The notes below the pieces were generated by a model. It did not search any database and had not been told where the DNA came from. It saw nothing but the letters and a program-made list of their open reading frames with translations. Below are positions 52,712 to 62,579 of a stretch of 64,000 nucleotides of DNA, one piece after another. The stretch spans positions 62,001-126,000 of the forward strand of contig NZ_VFYP01000003.1 of NCBI RefSeq assembly GCF_006443685.1. Reading direction: 5' to 3'. Position numbers and translations under genes: made by a program. The stretch's first letter is position 1; every line of letters starts with the position of its first letter. Source of the DNA: Rhizobium glycinendophyticum. GTDB lineage: Bacteria > Pseudomonadota > Alphaproteobacteria > Rhizobiales > Rhizobiaceae.

Positions 52712-54208
52712 ATGACCGAACAGAAGACCGAAACCGCCCTCTCCTCCGACCCGACCGAGGTCCGCCGCCAGAAGCTGGACCAGCTGCGCAAGACCGTGGG
52801 CGACGTCTATCCGGCGCATTTCCACCGCACGCTGACCAACGCGGAATTCGCGGAAAAATATGCCGGTCTCGAGCCGGATCAGGAGTCGGAAGACATCGTC
52901 ACGGTCGCCGGTCGCGTCTATTCCTCACGCAATTCCGGCATGTTCATGGACATCCATGACGCCTCGGGCAAGATCCAGATCTTCTCCCACAAGGACACGA
53001 CGCCGGAGGAAGCCCGCGCGCTTCTGCCGATGATCGACCTCGGCGACATCATCGGCGTCAAGGGCCAGGTCCGCCGCACCAAGCGTGGCGAGCTGACGAT
53101 CAACGCCCATGAAATCACCATGCTGACCAAGACGCTTCTCCCGATGCCGGAGAAGTATCACGGTCTCTCCGACATCGAGCTGCGCTACCGCAAGCGCCAC
53201 CTCGACATCCTGACCAACGAGGATTCCAAGCTCCGCTTCCTCCAGCGCTCGAAGATCATCTCGGGTCTGCGCCGTTTCATGGAGAGCGAAGGCTTTCTTG
53301 AAGTCGAGACGCCGATGCTGCAGACGGTCTATGGCGGCGCCACCGCCGATCCGTTCAAGACGTTCCACAACACACTGAAGATGGACATGTATCTGCGCAT
53401 CGCGCCGGAACTGTTCTTGAAGCGCACCCTGGTGTCGGGCCTGGCCGACAAGGTGTTCGAGGTCAACCGCAACTTCCGTAACGAAGGTGTGTCGACCCGC
53501 CACAATCCCGAATTCACCATGATGGAATGCTACTGGGCCTATGCCGACTACGAGGATGTCATGGGCCTCGTCGAGCGGCTGTTCGAGACACTGGCCGTCT
53601 CGATCCACGGCACGCCGGAAGTGACCTTCGGCGACAAGCAGATCTCCTTCAAGGGCCCGTTCAAGCGCGTGCCCATGCCCGACGCCGTCAAGGAAGCAAC
53701 CGGCATCGACTTCTTGAGCATGAAGACTGACGAGGAAGCCCGCACCGCCGCAAAGGCCGCCGGCTTTGCCGTCGAGAAGGACTGGACCTGGGGCGAATGC
53801 CTGGCCTTCATCTTCGAAGAGAAGGTCGAGGGCACGCTGATCCAGCCGAGCCATGTCACGCATTTCCCCAAGGACATCTCGCCTTTCGCCAAGGAAGTGC
53901 CGGGCGAGCCGCGCCTCGTCGAACGTTTCGAGACCTATTGCAACGCCTGGGAAGTCGGCAACGCCTTCTCCGAACTGAACGACCCGGAAGAGCAGCGCAA
54001 GCGCATGGTCGAGCAGCTCGAACAGGCCCATTCGCGCGGCGAAAAGGACAAGCAGCTGGACGACGAATTCCTCGATGCCATCGACCAGGGCATGCCGCCC
54101 GCCGGCGGCCTCGGCATCGGCGTCGACCGCCTGATCATGCTCTTGACCAACGCCCCGTCGATCCGCGACGTCATCCTCTTCCCGGCCCGCCGCAACAAGG
54201 CGGATTGA
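52712..54208 (+). CDS. lysS: lysyl-tRNA synthetase, class II
   Basis: A 498-residue class II synthetase. The N-terminal OB-fold anticodon domain (TVAGRVYSSRNSGMFMDIHD) precedes the catalytic core with motif 2 (FRNEGVSTRHNPEFTMMECY) and motif 3 at the C terminus (GLGIGVDRLIMLLTNAPSIR). All are intact. It charges tRNA-Lys. It lies 169 bp downstream of gltX on the same strand with the inverted-repeat element between, so the two may be co-transcribed. A strong terminator follows the stop. Confidence 0.95.
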   Translation: MTEQKTETALSSDPTEVRRQKLDQLRKTVGDVYPAHFHRTLTNAEFAEKYAGLEPDQESEDIVTVAGRVYSSRNSGMFMDIHDASGKIQIFSHKDTTPEEARALLPMIDLGDIIGVKGQVRRTKRGELTINAHEITMLTKTLLPMPEKYHGLSDIELRYRKRHLDILTNEDSKLRFLQRSKIISGLRRFMESEGFLEVETPMLQTVYGGATADPFKTFHNTLKMDMYLRIAPELFLKRTLVSGLADKVFEVNRNFRNEGVSTRHNPEFTMMECYWAYADYEDVMGLVERLFETLAVSIHGTPEVTFGDKQISFKGPFKRVPMPDAVKEATGIDFLSMKTDEEARTAAKAAGFAVEKDWTWGECLAFIFEEKVEGTLIQPSHVTHFPKDISPFAKEVPGEPRLVERFETYCNAWEVGNAFSELNDPEEQRKRMVEQLEQAHSRGEKDKQLDDEFLDAIDQGMPPAGGLGIGVDRLIMLLTNAPSIRDVILFPARRNKAD

Positions 54209-54233
54209 GGTTTACTGCAGACGCGACGATTAC

Positions 54234-54262
54234 AAACCCTCCGACACAGCCGGAGGGTTTTT
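54234..54262 (+). terminator. Rho-independent terminator of lysS
   Basis: A perfect 10-bp stem AAACCCTCCG/CGGAGGGTTT encloses a 7-base loop and runs into five T residues. It begins 25 bp beyond the lysS stop. Confidence 0.92.
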
Positions 54263-54372
54263 GCTGCCGAGATGCGAATGAGCAACGGGCGCGCTGTCGA
54301 GGCCTTGATTGAGGCGCCACCTCGGGGCGGCGCGGCGCACGGACAGATTGACGGGGCTTTATCGCCCGGCCA

Positions 54373-56052
54373 TCAATGTCCTGCCTTGGCTTCCTCACCC
54401 GGAATGATCTTTTTCGGGGGCAGCACAGCTTCATCCTCGTTCGGTGCATTTTGCCCTTCGGCAGCATGAGCCGCATCGGCGGATCCGGCAGTGGCCTCGT
54501 GGTCGCCAGCCGCACCATGCTCTTCCGGTGCGGGCGCCGGCTCAGCGGAGGAGCCCTGAGGCTCGATCGGCTGCGACCGCATCTTTTCCAGCCAGGCCGC
54601 GCCATGGTCCTCGCCGGACCCCGCTGGTGTTTCGGCAGGAGTTGCTTCGCCCTCGCCGCTTGCGGCAGCCTCTTCGCCGCCCAATCCGACCATGCTCTTC
54701 AGCGATGAGAACCAGCCACCGCCCTCGGCCGGAGCCTCGGCTGCTGCCGCATCATGGGCCGGTTCTTCGGGCGCAGCCGTATCATGGCCATTCACCGGGG
54801 CATCGGATGTCTCGACGACAGGCGCATCGGTCTCATGGGTTGCTGCTTCCGGTATTTGTTCTTCCATGACTGGAGCGTCATGACCATCGACGGAGTCATG
54901 GCCCGTGGCATCATGGCCTTTGGCCTCCGTTTCATTCGAAGCCGGAGCGTGGTCAGAAACGGTATCGCCATGGGCCGCCGGCGCTGCGGGGTGCTCCGCT
55001 TCCGGGAGCGCCGCACTGTCTTCCGCCGGCGCAGCATGGCCTTCGCTATCGCCGTGACCAGCAGCAGTTGGATCACCATGGGCATCACCTTCGCCACCAT
55101 GAGCAGCGGCTTCCGCTTCGCCATGCCCTTCAGCAGGCGTCTCTCCGTGCCCGGCATCCGCCGCACCATGGGCCTCGGCCTGAGCTTCATCGCCGCCAAG
55201 CCCGACCATGCCCATCAGCGAGGCCATCCAGCCCTTGCTTTGGCCACCGCCATGCTCGGCAACGGGTGCCTGTTCGCCGTGCTCACCAGCCGGTGAGTCA
55301 CCATGGCCTTCGGCCGGCGCCTCACCGTGACCTTCGGCCTCGCCATGGCCTTCGGCAGGTGCTTCCCCGTGTCCTTCTGCTTCGCCGTGCCCGCCGGCCT
55401 CGCCGTGACCTTCGCTCTTCTTCTTGCCATGAGCATCGGCTTTGCCCTCGCCATGGCCGCCTTCGGCACCTTCCGGCACCACGACTTCGGGCTTCACGCA
55501 ATCGGTGCTGTCGTCGAGCTTGGCGAGCAACGCCTGCACGTCGTTCTCGCTCATATCGACACGTTCGCCGAAATACTGTCCGTTCGCCGCGGCCAGACCA
55601 TCGGCATAACGCGCGGTCAGAACCCGCGCCGGCGTCGCCTCCGGAACGCGGGAGGGATCGGGAACGTAAATGACATCGGCGCCCACCGCCCGTCCACGCA
55701 TCTCCGCGCGGTCCTTCGGGCCATTGGTGTCCAGCACCACCACCTGCACGAGGTCGGCCTTCTTGGCCTCCTGCACGAGTTTCGCCACCCGCAATGCGGT
55801 CTTGACGCGCGACAACCCGTCGCCCGGTTCATTGGTGGTGACATATTTGCGGATCCAGAACCGATCCTTCTTTTTGATCTCGACAACCTGCACTTCGGTG
55901 CATTCGAGACCGTTCAGTTCGGCATAGGAGGGGCCAAGCAGCGTGTCGGCGCCGATATAGACGGCAGCACCGCCCGTGCCACCGCACAGGACAAGTACGC
56001 CGCCCACGATCAGCACGAGTTTTCGCGACAGGTGAAGCTTCGGCACCTTCAC
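54373..56052 (-). CDS. membrane-anchored protein with a long His/Glu/Ala/Gly-rich tail, function unknown
   Basis: A 559-residue protein. A membrane helix (KLVLIVGGVLVLCGGTGGAA, about residues 11-30) is followed by a compact domain of about 150 residues that I do not recognise; it contains C51 and a DSTDC cysteine at its end. The remaining 360 residues are low complexity with many GHGEA-type units and dozens of His and Glu. Within the tail a hydrophobic motif occurs twice: GWMASLMGMVGLGGDEA and GWFSSLKSMVGLGGEEA. I use the GTG at 56052, with GGCGGAG upstream. It is divergent from sitABCD. Periplasmic metal buffering is a guess from composition and position. Confidence 0.75.
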   Translation of the reverse strand: MKVPKLHLSRKLVLIVGGVLVLCGGTGGAAVYIGADTLLGPSYAELNGLECTEVQVVEIKKKDRFWIRKYVTTNEPGDGLSRVKTALRVAKLVQEAKKADLVQVVVLDTNGPKDRAEMRGRAVGADVIYVPDPSRVPEATPARVLTARYADGLAAANGQYFGERVDMSENDVQALLAKLDDSTDCVKPEVVVPEGAEGGHGEGKADAHGKKKSEGHGEAGGHGEAEGHGEAPAEGHGEAEGHGEAPAEGHGDSPAGEHGEQAPVAEHGGGQSKGWMASLMGMVGLGGDEAQAEAHGAADAGHGETPAEGHGEAEAAAHGGEGDAHGDPTAAGHGDSEGHAAPAEDSAALPEAEHPAAPAAHGDTVSDHAPASNETEAKGHDATGHDSVDGHDAPVMEEQIPEAATHETDAPVVETSDAPVNGHDTAAPEEPAHDAAAAEAPAEGGGWFSSLKSMVGLGGEEAAASGEGEATPAETPAGSGEDHGAAWLEKMRSQPIEPQGSSAEPAPAPEEHGAAGDHEATAGSADAAHAAEGQNAPNEDEAVLPPKKIIPGEEAKAGH

Positions 56053-56201
56053 GCTTGCAACTCCGCCATCACACCAACCTCGATCTTTACGCAATACTGT
56101 GGGCGAGCATAGGCGAGGCTTCTTGCGGAACCTTTAATCGACCCGTTCCATTTTGCGGCGACGCGAAAAAGCGTCCGACACACTCTCACGCGACCTCTTT
56201 T

Positions 56202-56219
56202 TGCAAATGATTTGCAAAT
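56202..56219. promoter_or_regulatory. Mur-box-like operator upstream of sitA
   Basis: TGCAAAT and ATTTGCA form an inverted repeat around one base (56202-56216), and the second half extends into ATTTGCAAAT (56210-56219). Rhizobial Mur (Fur-family manganese regulator) binds TGCAAAT-type palindromes at mntH and sitA promoters. The site lies immediately ahead of a -35 element (TTGACA). Confidence 0.82.
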
Positions 56220-56222
56220 GCA

Positions 56223-56250
56223 TTGACAACGGCCGGGCGCGCTATAGATT
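56223..56250 (+). promoter_or_regulatory. candidate sitA promoter
   Basis: TTGACA (56223-56228) and TAGATT (56245-56250) are 16 bp apart, a good sigma-70 arrangement directly downstream of the Mur-box-like palindrome. Repressor binding at the palindrome would block polymerase here. Transcription would begin near 56257, so the ATG at 56260 would be almost leaderless. Confidence 0.6.
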
Positions 56251-56259
56251 TTAATAGGA

Positions 56260-57174
56260 ATGACTTGCAAGAACGGGATGCCACTGATGTTGCTGAAGCT
56301 TGCCCGCCATCTTTTTGTCCTCGCCCTGCTGCTGCCGGGCGCAGCTGTTGCCGCAGACAAGCCGAAGGTGGTGACCACCTTCACCGTGATCGCGGACATT
56401 GCCCGCAATGTTGCGGGCGACGCGGCCGACGTCGAAAGCATCACCAAGCCCGGAGCCGAGATCCACGGCTACCAGCCGACACCCCGCGACATCCTCAAGG
56501 CCCGCGATGCCAATATGGTGCTGCGAAACGGCCTCTATCTCGAAGCCTGGTTCGAAAAGTTCCTCGCCAATCTCGGCGATGTGCCAACGGTGACTGTCAG
56601 CGACGGCGTCGAGCCAATCGCCATCGGTGGCGGTGCTTATGAGGGTAAGCCGAACCCGCATGCCTGGATGTCGCCGGACAATGCGCTGATCTATGTCGAA
56701 AACATCCGCAAGGCGCTGACCGATATCGACCCCGGCAATGCCGCAGTCTACGCCGCCAATGCAAAGACCTACTCGGATAAAATCCGCGCCGAGATCGAGC
56801 CGCTGAAGGCAGAGATTGCAGCGGTGCCGGAAAACCAGCGCTGGCTGGTCACCAGCGAGGGGGCCTTCTCCTATCTCGCACGCGATCTCGGTCTGAAGGA
56901 ACTCTATCTCTGGCCGATCAATGCCGACAGCCAGGGTACGCCCCAGCAGGTGAAAGCCGTGGTCGATGCCGTCATCGCCAACAAGATCCCCGTCGTTTTC
57001 TCGGAAAGCACCGTTTCCGACAAACCCGCCAAGCAGGTGGCGGCGGAAACCGGGGCGGCCTATGGCGGCGTGCTCTACGTAGACTCCCTGAGCGAGGCCG
57101 ATGGCCCGGTCCCCACCTACCTCGACCTCCTGAAGGTCACGGTATCGACAATCGCGAAGGGCCTTGCCGGATGA
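56260..57174 (+). CDS. sitA: manganese/iron ABC transporter periplasmic binding protein
   Basis: A protein of up to 304 residues in the metal-binding cluster 9 family. A signal peptide ([18 protein letters not shown]) precedes the mature start near [10 protein letters not shown]. The four expected metal ligands are H69 (AEIHGYQPT), H134 (NPHAWMSP), E200 (TSEGAFS) and D275 (YVDSLSE), numbering from the ATG at 56260. That His2-Glu-Asp set favours Mn(II) or Fe(II) over Zn(II). Translation may instead start at 56278, which leaves more leader. It is the first gene of sitABCD, under a Mur-type box. Confidence 0.93.
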   Translation: MTCKNGMPLMLLKLARHLFVLALLLPGAAVAADKPKVVTTFTVIADIARNVAGDAADVESITKPGAEIHGYQPTPRDILKARDANMVLRNGLYLEAWFEKFLANLGDVPTVTVSDGVEPIAIGGGAYEGKPNPHAWMSPDNALIYVENIRKALTDIDPGNAAVYAANAKTYSDKIRAEIEPLKAEIAAVPENQRWLVTSEGAFSYLARDLGLKELYLWPINADSQGTPQQVKAVVDAVIANKIPVVFSESTVSDKPAKQVAAETGAAYGGVLYVDSLSEADGPVPTYLDLLKVTVSTIAKGLAG

Positions 57175-58070
57175 TCATGGGATCGCGCGACAGAAGATCT
57201 CACCGTGGCGCCCCCTCGGGCATCACCGCAAGCGACGTGACCGTCACCTACCGCAACGGCCACACGGCACTGCGCCATGCGAGCTTCGAGATCCCGCCCG
57301 GAACGATCAACGCCTTGGTCGGCGTCAATGGCGCCGGCAAGTCGACCCTGTTCAAGGCGATCATGGGCTTCGTGCCGGTCGCGAGTGGCGAGATCCGCGT
57401 GCTCGGCATGAGCGTCAAGGAAGCCCTGAAGCGGAACCTGATCGCCTATGTGCCCCAGGCCGAGGAGGTCGACTGGAATTTCCCGGTTCTCGTCGAAGAC
57501 GTGGTGATGATGGGCCGCTATGGCCATATGAACTTCCTGCGCATACCCTCCAAACACGATCACGCGCTGGTCGATGCAGCACTGGCACGTGTCGGGATGA
57601 GCGACTACCGCAAGCGCCAGATCGGCGAACTCTCCGGCGGCCAGCGCAAACGCGTCTTCCTCGCCCGGGCCCTCGCCCAGGAAGGCCAGGTGATCCTGCT
57701 CGACGAACCCTTCACCGGCGTCGACGTGACGACTGAAGAGCAGATCATCGGCCTGATGAAGGACCTGCGCGCCGAAGGCCGCGTCATGCTGGTCTCGACC
57801 CACAACCTCGGCAGCGTCCCGGACTTTTGTGACCGCACCATCTTCGTCAAGGGCACGGTCATTGCGGCCGGCAGGACAGAGGACACCTTCACAGAAGAAA
57901 ACCTCAAGGCCGCTTTCGGCGGCGCGTTGCGCCACTTCGTCTTGTCGGGTACGGATCTGCACGAGGACGAGGATGGCCGCGAGGTCAAGGTCATCACCGA
58001 TGACGAACGCCCCTTCGTCATCTATGGCACGCCCAAGCCAGGAGTGCGCGATGCTCGCGACCTTGGCTGA
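57171..58070 (+). CDS. sitB: manganese/iron ABC transporter ATP-binding protein
   Basis: A 299-residue ATPase of the metal-uptake class. Walker A is GVNGAGKST (residues 51-59), the signature LSGGQ (154-158) and Walker B VILLDEP (174-180). A C-terminal extension of about 45 residues beyond the core ends [15 protein letters not shown], often seen in rhizobial SitB. The start overlaps the sitA stop by 4 bp (ATGA), so translation is coupled. It energises Mn(II)/Fe(II) import with SitC and SitD. Confidence 0.94.
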   Translation: MIMGSRDRRSHRGAPSGITASDVTVTYRNGHTALRHASFEIPPGTINALVGVNGAGKSTLFKAIMGFVPVASGEIRVLGMSVKEALKRNLIAYVPQAEEVDWNFPVLVEDVVMMGRYGHMNFLRIPSKHDHALVDAALARVGMSDYRKRQIGELSGGQRKRVFLARALAQEGQVILLDEPFTGVDVTTEEQIIGLMKDLRAEGRVMLVSTHNLGSVPDFCDRTIFVKGTVIAAGRTEDTFTEENLKAAFGGALRHFVLSGTDLHEDEDGREVKVITDDERPFVIYGTPKPGVRDARDLG

Positions 58071-58956
58071 GCCGTTCACCTATGACTATATGCGCAACGC
58101 CATCCTGGTCAGCGCGCTGGTCGGTGGCGTCTGCGGGTTTCTCTCCGCCTATCTCATGTTGAAGGGCTGGTCGCTGATCGGCGATGCACTCTCCCACGCG
58201 ATCGTGCCCGGCGTCGCCGGCGCCTATATGCTGGGTTTTCCCTTTGCCTTCGGCGCCTTCCTGTCCGGCGGGCTTGCGGCCATCGCGATCCTCTTCCTCA
58301 ACCAGCGCACCAAGCTCAAGGAAGATGCGATCATCGGACTGATCTTCACCTCCTTCTTCGGCCTCGGCCTGTTCATGGTGTCGATCTCGCCCGTCTCGAT
58401 CGACATCAAGACCATCGTGCTCGGCAACATCCTCGCCATCACCCCGGCGGACACGCTTCAACTGGTCCTGATCGGCGGCATTAGCCTCGTCGTGCTGGCG
58501 CTGAAGTGGAAGGACCTGATGGTCACCTTCTTCGATGAAAGCCATGCCCGCTCGATCGGGCTCAAACCAGAGCGGCTGAAGGTGATCTTCTTCACACTGC
58601 TCGCCGCCTCGACGGTGGCCGCCATGCAGACCGTCGGCGCCTTTCTCGTCGTCGCCATGGTCGTCACCCCCGGCGCCACGGCCTACCTGCTGACCGATCG
58701 CTTCCAGCGCGTGATCTTGCTGGCCCTCGGCATAGGCGCTGGAACGAGCTTCGTCGGTGCCTATGCCAGCTACTTTCTCGACGGCGCCACCGGCGGCATC
58801 ATCGTCGTCCTGCAGACCGCGATCTTCCTGACGGCTTTTCTCTTCGCCCCCAAGCATGGCCTGCTGGCCGCCCGTGGCCGCGCGAGACACGCGCTCGAGC
58901 CGATCGGCAACGAGACGGCAGAGCCGGAACACCGGTCGAAGGAACTGCCCGCATGA
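58051..58956 (+). CDS. sitC: manganese/iron ABC transporter permease
   Basis: A 301-residue permease with about eight membrane helices. The ABC-3 family motif [21 protein letters not shown] lies in the last third. The start at 58051 follows AGGAG and is inside the end of sitB (20-bp overlap). The C-terminal 40 residues are soluble and charged. It pairs with SitD, a second permease, to form the membrane channel. Confidence 0.93.
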   Translation: MLATLAEPFTYDYMRNAILVSALVGGVCGFLSAYLMLKGWSLIGDALSHAIVPGVAGAYMLGFPFAFGAFLSGGLAAIAILFLNQRTKLKEDAIIGLIFTSFFGLGLFMVSISPVSIDIKTIVLGNILAITPADTLQLVLIGGISLVVLALKWKDLMVTFFDESHARSIGLKPERLKVIFFTLLAASTVAAMQTVGAFLVVAMVVTPGATAYLLTDRFQRVILLALGIGAGTSFVGAYASYFLDGATGGIIVVLQTAIFLTAFLFAPKHGLLAARGRARHALEPIGNETAEPEHRSKELPA

Positions 58957-59813
58957 GCGAAACCCTAGACCTGGCGCTCCTTCCCTTCCAACTGCCCTTC
59001 ATGCAGACGGCCTTCGTCGTCACCCTGATGATCGCCATACCCATGGCGCTGCTCTCCTGCCTGCTGGTGCTCAAAGGCTGGTCGCTGATGGGTGACGCCG
59101 TCTCTCATGCCGTCCTGCCCGGTGTTGTGATCGCCTATATCGTCGGCATTCCACTCGCCATCGGCGCCTTCGCCGCGGGTCTCTTCTGCGCACTCCTCAC
59201 CGGCTTCATCAAGGAGAACAGCCGCATCAAGGAAGACACGGTGCTCGGCATCGTCTTTTCCGGTATGTTCGGTCTCGGGCTGGTGCTCTATGTGCAGGTC
59301 GAGAGTTCGGTCCATCTGGACCACATCCTGTTCGGCGACATGCTGGGTGTTCTGCCCTCCGATCTCGTCGAAACCGGCGTGATCGCCCTTTTTGCCACAC
59401 TCTTCCTCACCATCCTGCGCAAGGACCTGCTCGCCCACGCCTTCGACCCGCAGCATGCCCAGGCGATCGGCCTCTCGGTCCGCCTGCTGCATTACGGCCA
59501 GTTGACGGTGTTGTCGCTCCTTGTCGTCGGCGCGCTGAAGGCTGTCGGCATCATACTGTCGGTTGCCATGCTCGTCGCCCCGGGCGCCATCGCCTTCCTG
59601 GTGACGAAGCGGTTCGCCACCATGCTGGTAACCGCCGTGGCCGTGGCCGTTACCGCATCGCTGACCGGCATCTATCTGAGCTTCTTCATCGACAGCGCGC
59701 CTGCGCCGACGATCGTGCTGATCATGAGCGGCATCTTCGTTTGCGCCTTTCTGCGCACGCTCTGGCAGGCCCGTGGCGTAAACCGCATCGCGGCAGCGGA
59801 AGCGGACGGTTAG
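58953..59813 (+). CDS. sitD: manganese/iron ABC transporter permease
   Basis: A 286-residue permease paralogous to SitC: both share LKGWSLMGDAVSHAVLPGVV-type and VGALKAVGIILSVAMLVAPGA motifs. It starts 4 bp before the sitC stop (ATGA). It is the last gene of the sit operon. ArsA begins 80 bp later in the same direction, close enough for partial read-through but with its own leader. Confidence 0.93.
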   Translation: MSETLDLALLPFQLPFMQTAFVVTLMIAIPMALLSCLLVLKGWSLMGDAVSHAVLPGVVIAYIVGIPLAIGAFAAGLFCALLTGFIKENSRIKEDTVLGIVFSGMFGLGLVLYVQVESSVHLDHILFGDMLGVLPSDLVETGVIALFATLFLTILRKDLLAHAFDPQHAQAIGLSVRLLHYGQLTVLSLLVVGALKAVGIILSVAMLVAPGAIAFLVTKRFATMLVTAVAVAVTASLTGIYLSFFIDSAPAPTIVLIMSGIFVCAFLRTLWQARGVNRIAAAEADG

Positions 59814-59893
59814 CTTCCACCCACTTGCCTTGGATCAAGTACCGTGCCGAAATTGACGACTAAGCTATCCTCCGCAATCAGAGGACAGCGAAC

Positions 59894-61663
59894 ATGTCGA
59901 CGTTGAAACTGCTGAACCGCCCGACCCGCCACCTGTTCTTCACCGGCAAAGGTGGCGTCGGCAAAACCTCGCTCAGCTGCGCAACCGCCATTGCACTCGC
60001 CGACCAGGGCCTGAAGATTCTGCTGGTCAGCACCGACCCCGCCTCCAATCTCGACGAAATGCTCGGTGTCACTCTCGGCAGCGATCCGGCGCCCGTCCCC
60101 GGCGTATCCGGCCTGTTTGCGATGAACATCGATCCCGAAGCCGCCGCCGAGGATTATCGCCTGCGCGTGCTGGATCAGATGGCACCAGACACAACGGACA
60201 AGGAGCGCACCTCCGTGCGCGAGCAACTGTCCGGCGCCTGCACCACCGAGATCGCCGCCTTCGACGAATTTGTCGGTCTGCTCGCCGATGACCAGCCACA
60301 GTTCGACCACATCATCTTCGACACCGCCCCGACGGGCCACACCCTGCGGCTCCTGAGCCTGCCCAAGGCCTGGACCGGATTTCTGGAGACGAACGAACGT
60401 GGTGCCTCCTGCCTTGGGCCGCATTCCGGGCTGAAGATGCAGGAAGACCGCTTTCGCACGGCGCTCGAATGCCTGGGTGATCCCGCCCGCACGACCATCG
60501 TGCTGGTGACCCGCGCCGATCGCGGTGCCATCCGGGAGGCCGCTCGCACGGCCGGCGAATTGTCAGAACTCGGACTGTCCAACCAGATGCTCGCCATAAA
60601 CGGCCGCTTCACGCCATCGGATCCGAACGACCAAGTGGCCACGGCCTTTGCGGCAGAACAGACAAAGGCGCTGGCCGAGATGCCGCCCGCCCTTTCGGCC
60701 TTGCCTCGCGACGACGTGCCTCTCAAACCCTTCGACATGGTCGGCCTCGACGCGCTGCGCGGGCTGCTGTCGCAAAGCGCTTCCATCCCTGCCGTCGATC
60801 CAGCCGACGAGACATTCGCTACCCCCGAGCTTCCCCGCCTCTCAACGTTCATCGACGAGATCGCCGCAAGCGGCAAGGGCCTGGTGATGGTCATGGGCAA
60901 GGGCGGCGTCGGCAAGACCACGGTCGCCGCAGTCGTCGCCGTCGGGCTCGCCGCGCGCGGACACAGCGTACACCTCACCACGACAGATCCGGCGGCACAC
61001 CTGTCCTTCGTCGTGGGCGCAGGCGCGATGCCTGGCCTGACCGTCGACCGCATAGACCCCGAGGCAGAGACCGCGCGTTACATCGACAAGATCATGGCGA
61101 CCAAGGGCCACGATCTCGATGAGGCGGGCCGCGCCCTGCTGCGCGAAGACCTTGCCTCGCCCTGCACCGAAGAAGTCGCCGTCTTCCACGCCTTCTCCCG
61201 CGTCGTCGGTGAAGCCCGTTCGAGCTTTGTCGTCATCGACACGGCGCCGACAGGCCACACACTGTTGCTGCTCGATGCGACAGGCGCCTATCACCGCCAG
61301 ATGACGCGCCATCTCGATGACAACGCCCCCGGCCGCATGGTGACCCCGCTGATGCGCCTGCAGGATCCCACCTATACGCGGGTGCTGCTTGTCACATTGC
61401 CGGAAAGGACACCGGTCTCGGAAGCATCCGCCCTGCAGGACGACCTGCGCCGCGCCGGCATCGCGCCCCATGGCTGGGTGGTCAACAAGTCGATGGCGAT
61501 CACAGGCACGCGCGACCCGCTCTTGCGCGCCCGCATCAGAGGCGAAAAGGCGCAGATCGAACGGGTGACGCGCGATTGTGCCGAGCGGATCTATGCCCTG
61601 GACTTCCGCCCCGTTGCGCCCGTGGGCCTGGAGGAACTTCGCCGGATCGCCGAAGAAGGGTGA
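59894..61663 (+). CDS. arsA: ArsA-type arsenite-stimulated ATPase, two-domain
   Basis: A 589-residue protein of two homologous halves, each with a deviant Walker A (GKGGVGKT at 18-25 and 335-342) and a DTAPTGHT motif. The three cysteines that bind As(III)/Sb(III) in plasmid-encoded ArsA are present: C116 (SGACTTEIAAF), C173 (GASCLGP) and C424 (ASPCTEEVAVF). In ars operons this ATPase drives the ArsB pump. No arsB, acr3, arsC, arsD or arsR is in the window; its neighbour upstream is sitD. It may serve an unlinked pump or another metalloid function. Confidence 0.92.
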   Translation: MSTLKLLNRPTRHLFFTGKGGVGKTSLSCATAIALADQGLKILLVSTDPASNLDEMLGVTLGSDPAPVPGVSGLFAMNIDPEAAAEDYRLRVLDQMAPDTTDKERTSVREQLSGACTTEIAAFDEFVGLLADDQPQFDHIIFDTAPTGHTLRLLSLPKAWTGFLETNERGASCLGPHSGLKMQEDRFRTALECLGDPARTTIVLVTRADRGAIREAARTAGELSELGLSNQMLAINGRFTPSDPNDQVATAFAAEQTKALAEMPPALSALPRDDVPLKPFDMVGLDALRGLLSQSASIPAVDPADETFATPELPRLSTFIDEIAASGKGLVMVMGKGGVGKTTVAAVVAVGLAARGHSVHLTTTDPAAHLSFVVGAGAMPGLTVDRIDPEAETARYIDKIMATKGHDLDEAGRALLREDLASPCTEEVAVFHAFSRVVGEARSSFVVIDTAPTGHTLLLLDATGAYHRQMTRHLDDNAPGRMVTPLMRLQDPTYTRVLLVTLPERTPVSEASALQDDLRRAGIAPHGWVVNKSMAITGTRDPLLRARIRGEKAQIERVTRDCAERIYALDFRPVAPVGLEELRRIAEEG

Positions 61664-61682
61664 GTATCCGGCTGCGACGCGC

Positions 61683-62579
61683 TCAGGCCCTTGCATCCTC
61701 TTCCGCTCGCTTCACGCGGCGCGAGACGACCCATTCCCGCCAGACCGTGAAGAGCCCGGCCCCGACGACGATCGTCGCGCCCACCACCGTGTTCCAGCGC
61801 AGGACTTCACCGAAGACGGTCACCGCGATGACGGCACCCAGCACGAGCTGCCAGTAGGAGATCGGCTGAACGACGACCGCATCGAGGTTTTCATAAGCCT
61901 TGATGAGCGCCAGGTGACCGATGATGCCCGTGCAGCAGAGGCAACCCATCCACACCCAGTCCATGGCCGAAAACGGGATCCAGAAAAACGGGCCGAGGAT
62001 ATTGGCACCGATGAAGCCGACGATGGCGAGATAGAAGAAGCTGGTCGAGGGCCCATCCTCGCGGCTGACAAGACGCGTCGCGATAGCATAGACCGCCCCC
62101 AGCACGGCACAGATCAGCGGCAACACGACATAGATGTTGAAACCGTCCGCTCCCGGCGACAGCATGATCAGCACGCCGACGAGACCGGCCGAGATCGCGG
62201 TCCACCGCCGCCAGCCCACCTTTTCGCCGAGGATCGGCATCGACAAGAGCGCCACGAAGATCGGCCCTGCGGCAAAGATCGCCTGGCTCTTGGCCAAGCC
62301 GACATGCGTGAAGGCGACAATCGAGATCAGGATCTGCGAGAACAGCAACAGACCTCGGAGAATCTGCAGGAAGGGACGCCGGGTGTTGATCGCGGTTCTC
62401 AGGCCGCCGTTCGAGCGCAGCGCTAGGAACAGCGCAAAGGCGACAAAGGCCCAGTACCGTACCATCGCGACCTGGACCGGCGAATAATCACCGCCGAGAT
62501 GTTTGGAAAGGCCGTCCTGGATGGCGAAGACGGAAAAGGCGAGAAACGTGAAGCTATAGCCGAGCGGCGTCGATTTCAT
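61683..62579 (-). CDS. DMT-superfamily (EamA-domain) transporter
   Basis: A 298-residue membrane protein with ten predicted helices in two EamA repeats. Typical segments are VFAIQDGLSKHLGGDYSPVQ in helix 1 and VVVQPISYWQLVLGAVIAV in the second repeat. DMT proteins export or import small metabolites. I start at the ATG at 62579; the upstream frame is antisense to lysR. It is divergent from a LysR gene, a frequent pairing in which the regulator controls the exporter. Substrate unknown. Confidence 0.9.
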   Translation of the reverse strand: MKSTPLGYSFTFLAFSVFAIQDGLSKHLGGDYSPVQVAMVRYWAFVAFALFLALRSNGGLRTAINTRRPFLQILRGLLLFSQILISIVAFTHVGLAKSQAIFAAGPIFVALLSMPILGEKVGWRRWTAISAGLVGVLIMLSPGADGFNIYVVLPLICAVLGAVYAIATRLVSREDGPSTSFFYLAIVGFIGANILGPFFWIPFSAMDWVWMGCLCCTGIIGHLALIKAYENLDAVVVQPISYWQLVLGAVIAVTVFGEVLRWNTVVGATIVVGAGLFTVWREWVVSRRVKRAEEDARA

